A stretch of 16,997 nucleotides of DNA from an uncultured Eubacteriales bacterium (GTDB taxonomy: Bacteria; Bacillota_A; Clostridia; Oscillospirales; Oscillospiraceae), in the NCBI GenBank assembly GCA_900319835.1, contig ONPY01000054.1:1-16997 (forward strand), in the 5' to 3' direction. Made by a program: the position numbers and the translations under genes. The notes under the pieces were generated by a model. The model ran no database searches. It saw only the letters and a program-made list of their open reading frames with translations, and had not been told where the DNA came from. Positions 1 to 7,889 of this stretch are shown here, in pieces. Position 1 is the first letter of the stretch, and each line of letters starts with the position of its first letter.

Positions 1-666
1 GTGATCTCCCTGCAAAACGGCCTGGGGAATGAACTGAAGATCCGGGAGTATGTCCCGGAAGACCGAATCATGTACGGCAACGGCGATATCGGGACAGAAC
101 TCCTGGAGGCCGGGGCCTGCCGTTCACATCCTCTGAACCGCAATGAAATCATGTTCTTCGGCCCCGTCCATATGAATCCCCTTACCGAGCGCGTCGGCAA
201 TGAGATCCGGGATATCTTTGTCAAGGGCGGCTGCAAGTGCTTATTCACGGAGCAGATCGGATCCGTCGTGTGGAAGAAGGCCATGCGCAACATCGGCCAT
301 AACTGCCTGTATGGATTGATCCGGCTTTCCGGCTACTACCAGGTCAAGGATGAAAATGCGCTCGCCCTGGTAAAAGCAATCTGGCGTGAGGGCTGCGATG
401 TCGCCACTGCAAAGGGCGTGGATGGCGAGGCCCTCTGGGAATTCCTGATGAATACCCTGAAATACGATTTTTCCAGCTCCAAGGACGTGATATGCTCCAC
501 AGGTATGGATATGCTGGTGTACCATAAGAAAACAGAGATCGACAATCTGAACGGAGCGATTGTCAAATATGGACAGGAACTGGGGATCCCGACGCCCGTC
601 AATGAAGTGATTACGCTTATGGTAAAAGCGGTTGAGAACAACTATGACCATCAGTTTAAGGTGTGA
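1..666 (+). CDS. Ketopantoate reductase family protein (PanE/ApbA-like), 5' end outside window
   Basis: The family reduces 2-ketopantoate or related 2-keto acids with NADPH in the cytoplasm. The first residues visible contain SLQNGLGNE, which in PanE lies near residue 95-100, so the N-terminal Rossmann part precedes the window and base 1 is not the true start. The visible 221 residues hold the helical C-terminal domain. The catalytic-lysine segment is VVWKKAMRN (probable catalytic lysine K93 of this fragment), and the substrate-binding segment is TEIDNLNG (E179, N184) followed by the typical GIPTPVNEV. It is the first visible gene of an operon, with 6 bp to the aldo/keto reductase. Many clostridial paralogues in such operons act on substrates other than ketopantoate, so I give no gene symbol. 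The family call is firm; the substrate is unknown. Confidence 0.88.
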   Translation: MISLQNGLGNELKIREYVPEDRIMYGNGDIGTELLEAGACRSHPLNRNEIMFFGPVHMNPLTERVGNEIRDIFVKGGCKCLFTEQIGSVVWKKAMRNIGHNCLYGLIRLSGYYQVKDENALALVKAIWREGCDVATAKGVDGEALWEFLMNTLKYDFSSSKDVICSTGMDMLVYHKKTEIDNLNGAIVKYGQELGIPTPVNEVITLMVKAVENNYDHQFKV

Positions 667-672
667 GGCAAG

Positions 673-1656
673 ATGGAATACAAAAATATAAAAGGTTTGA
701 TTACCCCGGTTTCCCGTATCAGCTTTGGGACAGCAACTTCCACATTGGAGAAGGAAGAAGAAATCCATGCCATGCTCGACTATTACGTAGAGCGCGGCGG
801 AAATTACATTGATACCGCGCGGTTTTATGGCAGAGGCAGCGGAATCCAGCATACGGAAGAACTGTTGGGCAGATGGCTGGCGAAGGACGGCAACAGAGAA
901 AAAGTCGTGATCCAGTCCAAATGCTGCAATACCTATATCTCAAAAAAGGGGACCTACAACGATATTTTCCGCGTCAGCCGCGCCCATATGTATGACGATA
1001 TCATGTTCAGCCGGGATCACCTGGGTGTGGATTGTATCGATCTGTATCTGCTGCACAGGGACGATCCCAGCGTTCCGGTTTCTGAACTGATGGACACCTT
1101 TGAGGAATTTAAGCTCAAGGGGTGGATCAAGGCCTACGGTATGAGCAACTGGACGCTTGACCGCTTCATAGAAGCCTGTGACTATTGCGAGCGTATGGCC
1201 TATCAGGGACCCAGCGTATATAGTCCGTTCTTCAGCTTGATGGAGATCAAGACGCCTTGGTATCATCGGATCCCACCCTTTAAGGATGAATGGCTTCCTT
1301 GGTTTGAAAAGCACACAGAAATCTTGTTAGCTGCATGGGCTGCGCAGGGACGCGGTTTCTTTGGGAACTATCCGCAGTATGATCCGGAAAAAGCGGATGC
1401 TGCCACCAAGACTGCTGTGCTTGGAAATCCGGAAAACTTTCTGAGAAAGGAAAGGGCAATCAAGCTGGGAGAAATAAAAGGGATACGCCCGTCACAGATC
1501 TCCCTGCAGTATGTCCTCAGTCAGAAGGCGAGTACCGCAGCCATCATTGGTCCCAGATCCGTTGTGGATATCGACCACGCACTAAATGCGATGGAGGACA
1601 GACTGACACAAGAGGAAATCGAATACCTGACACTGAAGCGGGACACCTTGGATTGA
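673..1656 (+). CDS. Aldo/keto reductase
   Basis: Predicted cytoplasmic NAD(P)H-dependent oxidoreductase of the AKR superfamily, 327 aa, a full-length (alpha/beta)8 barrel. The catalytic tetrad is visible: D47 and Y52 in YIDTARFYG, K83 in VVIQSKC, and H128 in DLYLLHRDDP. The late motif AAIIGPRS is the usual nucleotide-phosphate-binding stretch of the barrel. The start ATG follows GAGG by a short spacer and lies 6 bp after the stop of the ketopantoate-reductase-like gene, so the two are almost certainly co-transcribed. With a PduL-like acyltransferase next, the operon may convert a sugar-derived or keto-acid substrate through an aldehyde or alcohol step. This pathway reading is inference, and the true substrate cannot be read from sequence. 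Confidence 0.93.
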   Translation: MEYKNIKGLITPVSRISFGTATSTLEKEEEIHAMLDYYVERGGNYIDTARFYGRGSGIQHTEELLGRWLAKDGNREKVVIQSKCCNTYISKKGTYNDIFRVSRAHMYDDIMFSRDHLGVDCIDLYLLHRDDPSVPVSELMDTFEEFKLKGWIKAYGMSNWTLDRFIEACDYCERMAYQGPSVYSPFFSLMEIKTPWYHRIPPFKDEWLPWFEKHTEILLAAWAAQGRGFFGNYPQYDPEKADAATKTAVLGNPENFLRKERAIKLGEIKGIRPSQISLQYVLSQKASTAAIIGPRSVVDIDHALNAMEDRLTQEEIEYLTLKRDTLD

Positions 1657-1690
1657 ACCTGAAACAACAGAGATAGTGGAGCAAAGAAAA

Positions 1691-2251
1691 ATGGAGATCA
1701 AAGTAGAATTATCAAACCGCCATGTCCATCTTACCCAGGAGGCTGCCGATATCCTTTTTGGCCCAGAATACCAGCTTACTGTTCATAAAAACATGGTGCC
1801 TCCCGCATTTGCCGCAAAGGAAACGGTGACGATCGTTGGCAAGAAGGGGATGCTGGAGGGCGTCCGGGTGCTGGCACCGTATCGAAAGGTTCTGCAGGTG
1901 GAACTCATGCGCAGTGACTGCATCCGGCTTGGCATCGATGCACCAGTCTGCATGTCGGGAGATGTAAACAGCATGGGGCCGTGTAAAATCATCGGGCCGA
2001 AGGGAGAGCTGGAAGTCGAGCACGGCGTTATGATTGCACAGCGCCACATCCATGTGACAGAGGAAACGGCTCAAAAATTCGGACTGAAAAATAAGCAGAT
2101 CGTCAAAATCCGTGGTGGAAGAAGAATGACGACCTTTGAGGACTGTTTCGTTAAAGTGTATAAAGGTGTGCTGGATGTAATCCATTTGGATTTCGATGAA
2201 GGCAATGCGGCGGCTCTTTCCAACGGAGACATGATGGAAGTTATCCCCTGA
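1691..2251 (+). CDS. pduL: PduL-type phosphate propanoyltransferase/phosphotransacylase
   Basis: PduL enzymes exchange CoA and phosphate on short acyl groups (acyl-CoA + Pi to acyl phosphate), conserving energy with an acetate or propionate kinase. The 186-aa protein carries the two-domain PduL signature. There is an N-terminal SNRHVHLT with H11 and H13, a second RHIHVTEE with H119 and H121, and the late H165 in VIHLDFDEGNAAAL; these are the expected zinc ligands. The usual ANAA is GNAA here. I chose ATG 1691 because GGAG lies 9 nt upstream. An in-frame GTG at 1676 would add five residues but has no clear ribosome-binding site. There is no N-terminal encapsulation peptide and no shell-protein gene nearby, so a cytosolic, non-microcompartment role is likely. 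It is the last gene of the operon. Confidence 0.9.
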   Translation: MEIKVELSNRHVHLTQEAADILFGPEYQLTVHKNMVPPAFAAKETVTIVGKKGMLEGVRVLAPYRKVLQVELMRSDCIRLGIDAPVCMSGDVNSMGPCKIIGPKGELEVEHGVMIAQRHIHVTEETAQKFGLKNKQIVKIRGGRRMTTFEDCFVKVYKGVLDVIHLDFDEGNAAALSNGDMMEVIP

Positions 2252-2253
2252 TC

Positions 2254-2304
2254 CCAAACAGTATAAGTGCGGGCACACTTTGTGACCGCACTTATACTGT
2301 TTGG
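2254..2304 (+). terminator. Strong terminator of the PanE-like/AKR/PduL operon
   Basis: A perfect 19-bp inverted repeat (left arm 2254-2272, right arm 2286-2304, 13-nt loop) begins two bases after the pduL stop. T-rich sequence, including TTTTT, follows shortly after the hairpin. Its place and size fit a Rho-independent terminator that closes the operon. Confidence 0.85.
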
Positions 2305-2492
2305 CGTTTACTTATTGGTTCGTTTTTCCCGACACTTTGTAGTCATGAACTCCCGATGTCAACAACGATTTATTGTCGGCCTCTTGAATTGGCCTCTTGA
2401 ATCAGGAAAAAAGGCCAAAACTGACTGGAAAAATGACTGGATTTTTAGACTGGAAAACTGACCAAAATGGGGTCAGAAAAAATGCTTTTTTT
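2305..2492. repeat. AT-rich spacer with tandem GGCCTCTTGAAT and TGACTGG boxes
   Basis: This intergenic stretch holds no convincing gene. It has two adjacent copies of a 13-nt unit beginning GGCCTCTTGAAT (2378-2390 and 2391-2403, one mismatch). Next come three GACTGG boxes starting near 2423, 2435 and 2448, thus 12-13 nt apart, within A-rich sequence. A further box at 2507 lies inside the long repeat that follows. The regular spacing resembles binding-site iterons, but no function can be assigned. Confidence 0.55.
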
Positions 2493-2604
2493 CTGACTGC
2501 AAATTTGACTGGAAAAGAGAAGAAACGCAATGGGCTGAATGCAAAAATAGTGATTAGAAATGATAAAAAAGACACGAAATAGAGAATAAATAATACCTAA
2601 AAGT
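2493..2604 (+). repeat. ~112-bp direct repeat, left copy
   Basis: This stretch matches 9754-9864 in the same orientation at about 95 of 112 positions by eye, from CTGACTGCAAATTTGACTGG to CCTAAAAGT. A further shared GTCAATGGG lies at 2615-2623 and 9875-9883. It carries no open frame common to both copies. It lies immediately upstream of a gene remnant that lacks its 5' part, as does the right copy, so it looks like the end of a mobile or recombining unit. Confidence 0.8.
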
Positions 2605-2715
2605 GACGGCCACAGTCAATGGGAGACCACGGTCAAGGGCGAGAAGCAGGTATTTGAAGCTGGTGAGGAGTTCACCGTCACCAGCGCGCAGAGCTTCACC
2701 GCCCTCTGGACTTAA
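2590..2715 (+). pseudogene. 3' remnant of a repeat-type surface protein gene
   Basis: After an in-frame stop at 2587-2589 there is an open stretch ending at TAA 2713-2715. It encodes ...SQWETTVKGEKQVF followed by EAGEEFTVTSAQSFTALWT. The pattern KxFxAGxxFTVT...FTAxWT matches the end of Listeria-Bacteroides-type (InlB B-like) repeats found at the C-termini of clostridial surface proteins. No start codon or upstream body is present, because the left ~112-bp repeat takes their place. A good terminator on the same strand follows 34 bp later, which supports this being a true gene end. The first codons of the stretch belong to the repeat, so the authentic coding part probably starts near 2605-2620. 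Confidence 0.6.
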
Positions 2716-2749
2716 AGCCTGAGCCGCCCCCCCACATAACAGACACGAA

Positions 2750-2783
2750 CACCTCTTCTTTTCCGGAAGAGGTGCTCTTTTTC
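2750..2783 (+). terminator. Terminator of the truncated surface protein gene
   Basis: A 9-bp perfect stem, CACCTCTTC (2750-2758) with GAAGAGGTG (2766-2774), has a 7-nt loop and is followed by CTCTTTTTC. The T run is on the + strand, so it serves the remnant upstream rather than the minus-strand operon that ends at 2849. Confidence 0.75.
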
Positions 2784-2848
2784 TGTGTGGATGCACATTT
2801 GTTTTCAGGTTTACGGAAGGGAGAAACCGTGATATTGGCACGTCCCTT

Positions 2849-5794
2849 TTAGACCGGGCTGTAATCGGCATATGCCAGATTCTTCAGTTCCGGCAGTGCT
2901 TCCAGCGCGGCGTAGAATTCCCCGGAGAATTCCTCCCCGACAAAGTCGAAGCCGACAACCGTGAAGGTCCCCAGGCGGTCGGTAAGGAAGCGCAGAAGCC
3001 CGGTAACTTTGGACCATGACGCCCGGAGGGCAGTCAGGGTACCGTCCTCATTGCGGAAAACCACATAGAGTTGTTTGCCCGCATATTTCTCTGGCAGCGC
3101 ATACTCCATGCTGACATTCGCCGTGCCGCCCAGCTTCTCCAGGGTCTTCTCCCCTTCCAGAGCGAGCACAACATACTGCGCCTCTGCAGAAGTGGCTGCA
3201 TCGTTGTAAATTACCGGAGCCACTTCCACCCAGATCAGCGGCCCCTGTTCCGGGGCCTCCTCCACAGTTGCGGCGAGGGGCACCGGGTCCGGCTTCGGAT
3301 CAGGATCCGGCTGCGGGCCGGGATCCGGGGTCAGGTCAGGATAATTCTCAATCCGGGTTGCGTTTCCAATAGTCACCGATCCGGCGCCGGAACCGCCCAG
3401 AATACCGCTGCCGGTAAAGAGGGTACCCGTTTGCGCCGCATTCCCGGCGGGGGCAACCGGCTCAGCATTTTTGACATAGGAAACCCGAAGCAAGCAGACA
3501 TCATCAGCAGGCAGATTGTCCGGCAGGTTCTCCAGCGCATAGAAGTCTGTATGGAGGATGCCGCCTTCATCTTTGCAGAGCACTTCCACCACGACCCAGT
3601 ACGCGTCACTCGAAGAATTCTCCTCCTGAATCTCCGCCCTCAGATCAGAAAGCTGCAGGGTCCATACTCCTTCGCTGTCTTTTACCGCAGTAAGGGTCGT
3701 CAAATCCAGATTAACCGTCTCCTGTATTTCTACAGTTTTAGAACCATCCCGATTGTGAATTTCGTGAAGCCTTGCCGCCACAACCGGAACCTTCCCCTGG
3801 TTCGCGTCCGCCCTCACGGCATCCGCAGGCTTCATATGCAGGGGGGACTGCGATGATTCCGTCAGCAAGCTGGCATAGTCGTACAGCAGACCGCCTACAT
3901 CAGTTGAAAAACCGACGCTGCTGAGGGTAGTCCCTGCCGGAATAATGTAGATGCCGGAGTCCAGGCAGATCGTTCCGCTGCCGCTGATGTCACCGGAAAG
4001 TGTCTGCGCATAGCTGTCGCTGTAATTTGCAGTATTGTCTTCACCGTACGGGCTATTATAATACTCCCTCTGGGACAGATGGAGTGTCCCGTCCACTTCC
4101 GCAATCCCCAGTTTGGAAGCGTTGGGAAGCACCACAGTGCTGTCCCCGGCATTGCTCAGTCCGGATACCGTGACAGCACTGCTTTCAACATAGACCTTGC
4201 AGTCTTTGATTTTGAGCCCTTTGACCGTGCTGCTTCCTTTGCTGTTATCCTCAAGCAGAAGCTCATTAGCAGAAAACGTGATCTCGGAGCCGGCGGTGAC
4301 CCCCGGATTCTCCGCAGAGACCGTATTCAGTGCACCGGGGTCCTTCACAAGAATCTGATCCGCCGTGATGCTGCCGCTGCCGGACAGGGTGCCAGGTTCC
4401 CCGCTTACGGTTATCAGACCGTCTTTAATGATAGTTCCATACTCGTCTTCCCTCTCCCGGCCGAGCGTTCCTCCCTCTTCCACCGTCAACGTTCCGCCGC
4501 CCATTACATTGAGCTCAGGCTGCAGAATCGCAAACCCGACACTCTTCAGATTCTCCATCAGGATTGAGGCGCCTTTCTGGATAATCAGCTCCGCCTGCTG
4601 AGCAATGGTCAGCTTGCCGGTAATCTCCACCGCATCTTTAAATTCGTCCTCTGTATCCGTCTTGCATCCATGTTCTGTGCCGTGATAATAGGTGACACTG
4701 GTGACGTTCCCTTCCTCATCCTTCACCGGCTTTGCACCGGTACCGATGAGATGAAGACTGGTGCTCTCGGGCATGACCAGCGTAACCCCTTCTACAGTAT
4801 ATTCCTCGTCCAGAATACCGGGGACCGAGCCGTTCTTCAGCAGATAAGTTCCGTCATTCTGTTTGACAAAAACCGCAGCACTGCCTTCCTCATAGATATC
4901 CGTGAAGGTCAGGAGCTCCAGGTTTCCTTCCAGACTGTCTACCAGGAGGATGCCCGTCCCGGCAATACGGACGGTTCCGGAGCCGGAGATGGAACTGATG
5001 TGATTCAGGCCGGCGGCAAGGACGGTAATGTCGCCTTCCGCGCTCAGATTTTCGGAACCGGTATGGTTCACCAGGGTGTAACTGCCGTCTTCATTGTGGG
5101 AGAATACGGTGGTTACCGTCTGCCCGCCGTCTTCGTCTTTCCCTTCTTCTGATCCCCTGGTCGGCGCTTTGATATCCTCTCCCTCGGGTTCTGCGGACCG
5201 GTCTTTCTCCTGCTCCTCCGTCTCCGTCCCTGACAAGGATAATGTGTCGGCAGGAGCCGCCGCTAATGAAACGGGGGGAAACGCTGTCCGGAGCCCGGAA
5301 GCGGCGGAAACCTCTGCCTCGGGAGTATCTGCCACGAAGGCTTCAGAACCGGTAACGGAAGCCTCGGGAAGCTCTACAGGCGTCTCCTCTTCAGGGATTT
5401 GAGCTGACTGAACTTCTGCAGAGGCAGGTTCCATTGCGGCGGACGGTTCCACTGCAGCGGCTGGTTCCACTGCAGCAGAAGTCTTCATTGCGGCAGATGC
5501 TTCCGCCGCAGAGGCAGCGTCAGCCACAGGCGCAGCCTGGGCAGCAGCAGGGGCTGCTTCCGTAACACTGGGGGCAACAGCGGAACCGGTAGAAGTTACA
5601 GATGCCGCTTCGGCAGAAGCAGGCACAGACGTCGCTTCCAACGCTTCAGGCATCGGAGCAGCAAGCGGTTCACTGATCTCTGTTGCGGGAGGTTCGGACG
5701 GAAGTTCGTCAGTGGCATAGGCCTTACCGTTCAGCATCCCGGTCAGGAGCGATGCCAGCAGCACCCCGCCAAGTTTATTCATCCAGGCTTTCAT
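2849..5794 (-). CDS. Large exported repeat protein, 981 aa, function unknown
   Basis: Residues 1-27 form a signal peptide (MKAWMNK, hydrophobic core, KAYA before TDE). Residues ~28-215 are low-complexity Ala/Pro/Glu/Ser with imperfect repeats such as AAVEPSAAMEPASAE. Residues ~225-780 are Gly/Ser/Thr/Val-rich with recurring GSGTV, GTLSGSGSI and GGGTLTVEEGGTLG patterns, suggesting a beta-helical or beta-rich stalk. A Pro/Asp hinge (PDPGPQPDPDPKPDP) leads to a final ~140-residue domain with RLGTFTVVGFDF and FYAALEALPEL, a pattern I associate with clostridial exported proteins. I see no LPxTG sorting signal, SLH repeat or choline-binding repeat. The start follows GAGGG with ordinary spacing. It lies 22 bp after the TIR-TPR gene and is probably the last gene of that operon. 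An adhesin-like or envelope role is inference. Confidence 0.85.
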   Translation of the reverse strand: MKAWMNKLGGVLLASLLTGMLNGKAYATDELPSEPPATEISEPLAAPMPEALEATSVPASAEAASVTSTGSAVAPSVTEAAPAAAQAAPVADAASAAEASAAMKTSAAVEPAAAVEPSAAMEPASAEVQSAQIPEEETPVELPEASVTGSEAFVADTPEAEVSAASGLRTAFPPVSLAAAPADTLSLSGTETEEQEKDRSAEPEGEDIKAPTRGSEEGKDEDGGQTVTTVFSHNEDGSYTLVNHTGSENLSAEGDITVLAAGLNHISSISGSGTVRIAGTGILLVDSLEGNLELLTFTDIYEEGSAAVFVKQNDGTYLLKNGSVPGILDEEYTVEGVTLVMPESTSLHLIGTGAKPVKDEEGNVTSVTYYHGTEHGCKTDTEDEFKDAVEITGKLTIAQQAELIIQKGASILMENLKSVGFAILQPELNVMGGGTLTVEEGGTLGREREDEYGTIIKDGLITVSGEPGTLSGSGSITADQILVKDPGALNTVSAENPGVTAGSEITFSANELLLEDNSKGSSTVKGLKIKDCKVYVESSAVTVSGLSNAGDSTVVLPNASKLGIAEVDGTLHLSQREYYNSPYGEDNTANYSDSYAQTLSGDISGSGTICLDSGIYIIPAGTTLSSVGFSTDVGGLLYDYASLLTESSQSPLHMKPADAVRADANQGKVPVVAARLHEIHNRDGSKTVEIQETVNLDLTTLTAVKDSEGVWTLQLSDLRAEIQEENSSSDAYWVVVEVLCKDEGGILHTDFYALENLPDNLPADDVCLLRVSYVKNAEPVAPAGNAAQTGTLFTGSGILGGSGAGSVTIGNATRIENYPDLTPDPGPQPDPDPKPDPVPLAATVEEAPEQGPLIWVEVAPVIYNDAATSAEAQYVVLALEGEKTLEKLGGTANVSMEYALPEKYAGKQLYVVFRNEDGTLTALRASWSKVTGLLRFLTDRLGTFTVVGFDFVGEEFSGEFYAALEALPELKNLAYADYSPV

Positions 5795-5816
5795 CGTAAA
5801 CCCTCACTCATGATCG

Positions 5817-7889
5817 TCAGACTGATTGGGCCAGCCCGTCAAGCAGTTCCAGCAATTCGGGGATGTGTTCGTTTTCCATCCCGGCGGCCTGCTGGGCTTC
5901 CAAGTCGCGGCGTATCATTTCGACCTGACCGCCGCCGAGGGCGCCCAACGCCCCGAGCAGCGCTTTCGCATCCTCGGTGTAGCCGTTATAGAGGCAGGCA
6001 TAGCCAAGGTTCATGTTGACGAGCACGTTATCCGGCTGGAGCAGGTAAGCTTCATACGCGGCGTCAAAGGCGCCCTGGTAATCCCGCGGATGGATAAGCC
6101 GGTAGTACGAGAGCCAGGCCAGGTACTGTGCCCTGTCGTAGGTGCTCAGGTTCGGGAGAACCGACTCGTAAAGGCTGAGGCCTTCTTCAAAGCGCTCCTT
6201 CGAGCGGGAATCATCCCGCAGCTTGAAGGCGTTTTCGCCCAGGTTCACCAAGGACATCGCCGTCATAACCCGGTCGGAAACGGCCCCGGTTTTGCCGGAG
6301 ATCTTCCCGTAGATGCCGGCAGCACGGGTGTACATGGCATCCGCGGACTTGTAGTCCCCATGCATGTTGAAGGCGACAGCCCGATTGTTGCAGAGTTCCG
6401 CGAGGTTGCGCTGGTAGGCGGTGTTTTCCTCATCCCGGGCAAGGACTTCGGCGTTCCGGATGGCTTCGGCATAAACCTCCTCAGCTTCGGCAAAGCGGCC
6501 CTCATCGGTCAGGACGGAAGCCAGGGCACCCAGAACCTGGGTAGCCTGGGCGCGGTTCTGCAGGGAATCCACCTCGGCCAGGAGCTGCACAAAGAGCGCA
6601 GAGGATTGGCGCAGGTGCTCCTCCGCATCCGGGTATCGGCCCTGGCGGTAGAGCAGGACGCCGTAATTCTGGTGGACTTTGGCAGCGCTTTCCAGTTCAT
6701 CAGCCCCGGAGGGTGCAGGCAGCAGCGAAATACTCCTGTCAAAAAACTCTGCGGCCGTCGCCTCGTCACCGGCGTTGACGGCGTTTGCCCCGGCGTTGAG
6801 ATAAATCCGGGCAAGCTGCAGGCTCTCCCCGCCGGATTTGATCTGCAGACGGATTGCCTCCTCAAAGGCGTTTGCTGCCTCGTCATAGCGGCCGGCGGCT
6901 TTGTAAAGAGTGCCGAGGTTATTCCAGGCAGAGGCAAGCTTTTCCCCGCTGCCCTCCGCATTCTGCCGGGCCAGTTCTTCATAACCAGCAATGGCGGTTT
7001 TCTGGGCCGCGAGCGCCTTGTCAAAAGTGCCAAGCACTGCGCCGGCATTTGCGAGTTTTTCGTAGTTTGCCGCTGCTTCGGTCTCGGCGGCCACCGTGTC
7101 GGTGGACAGGCGGAGAATGGCGTTGATATCCTCGGTGTTCCGCTCCAGGATCCCCGCGATACGCCCGTAGGCGCCGGGCACGTTGGTCAGATGATCCGGG
7201 AGGGAGTAGGTCAGCTCATTGAGAATGCGCATGGAAGCCTGTTCTCTCTGCCGGGCGGTGTCCCGGTAGTTCTGCGCCAGGTTCATCAGCCCCAGAGACA
7301 CCAGCGCCACCGCGGCGAAGGCCGTGACTCCGGCCCCGACCCGGGCGGCAAAGCGCCTGCTGCGGCGGAGCTTGTGCTCCCGCAGAAGCTCCCGCTCAGA
7401 GCAGCCCGCCATATCCGATATGGCCCGCAGGACTTCCGTCTCCGCTTTGGCCATCATCTTCCGCACGTCGTTCCCGGGGGTGCGGATGTCCATGATGCGC
7501 TCACCGATGTCCGGCACCAGCTTCAATGACGGCGGGAAGGAATGCTCCGGGTCCCCGGTAATAAGCAGGGGGTAGATGTGCTCCGCCCGGCCGAGCTCAA
7601 TAAAGGTGGCGACCTCCCGGTCGATCCACTCGGAGTTGGGGGTATCCGTGGAGCAGACCACGATCAGGCATTTGGTGGAGCGCAGCGCCTGGTCGATGGT
7701 GTCGGTGAGGATACGGCTGACGGGGAGCTCCTCGGTATCCCGGAAGGCCCGCTGTATCTCTTCACAGCCCTTCTCCACAAGGGGTCTCGGCAGACGGTAT
7801 CCCTCCACAAGATTAAAAGCTTTTTGGGTGATTTCTCCGTCCAGGGGCTTGTGGCGGTAGCTGAAGAAGGCGTCATATTTGAAGCTCAT
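5817..7889 (-). CDS. TIR domain-transmembrane-TPR protein
   Basis: The 690-aa protein has three parts. Residues ~4-125 are a TIR domain (YDAFFSYRH at the start, RAFRDTEELP, then CLIVVCSTDTPNSEWIDREV). E92 in SEWIDRE is in the place of the catalytic glutamate of NAD-cleaving TIR domains. A basic segment (KLRRSRRFAAR) precedes a single membrane helix at ~185-205. The rest, about 265-690, is a long helical TPR array (repeated patterns such as AWNNLGTLYKAAGRYDEAANAFEEAI). It starts with an ATGA overlap with the stop of the upstream TIR-like gene and has AGGAGG six bases before ATG, which indicates translational coupling. TIR proteins in bacteria act in phage defence, signalling or NAD hydrolysis; which applies here is unknown. 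A TIR facing the cytoplasm implies the TPR part is outside, unless the hydrophobic segment is not a true membrane span. Confidence 0.9.
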   Translation of the reverse strand: MSFKYDAFFSYRHKPLDGEITQKAFNLVEGYRLPRPLVEKGCEEIQRAFRDTEELPVSRILTDTIDQALRSTKCLIVVCSTDTPNSEWIDREVATFIELGRAEHIYPLLITGDPEHSFPPSLKLVPDIGERIMDIRTPGNDVRKMMAKAETEVLRAISDMAGCSERELLREHKLRRSRRFAARVGAGVTAFAAVALVSLGLMNLAQNYRDTARQREQASMRILNELTYSLPDHLTNVPGAYGRIAGILERNTEDINAILRLSTDTVAAETEAAANYEKLANAGAVLGTFDKALAAQKTAIAGYEELARQNAEGSGEKLASAWNNLGTLYKAAGRYDEAANAFEEAIRLQIKSGGESLQLARIYLNAGANAVNAGDEATAAEFFDRSISLLPAPSGADELESAAKVHQNYGVLLYRQGRYPDAEEHLRQSSALFVQLLAEVDSLQNRAQATQVLGALASVLTDEGRFAEAEEVYAEAIRNAEVLARDEENTAYQRNLAELCNNRAVAFNMHGDYKSADAMYTRAAGIYGKISGKTGAVSDRVMTAMSLVNLGENAFKLRDDSRSKERFEEGLSLYESVLPNLSTYDRAQYLAWLSYYRLIHPRDYQGAFDAAYEAYLLQPDNVLVNMNLGYACLYNGYTEDAKALLGALGALGGGQVEMIRRDLEAQQAAGMENEHIPELLELLDGLAQSV

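Noticed and set aside
2267..2582. Two short + strand open frames after the pduL terminator
   Set aside because: They lie in AT-rich repeat DNA, begin inside or after the terminator hairpin and have no ribosome-binding site; their Lys/Asn-rich sequence reflects the TGACTGGAAA boxes.
5826..7529. Long + strand open frame (567 codons) opposite the TIR-TPR gene
   Set aside because: It is the antisense shadow of a GC-rich gene: the minus strand has clear TIR and TPR motifs and a good ribosome-binding site, while this frame has no recognisable domain.
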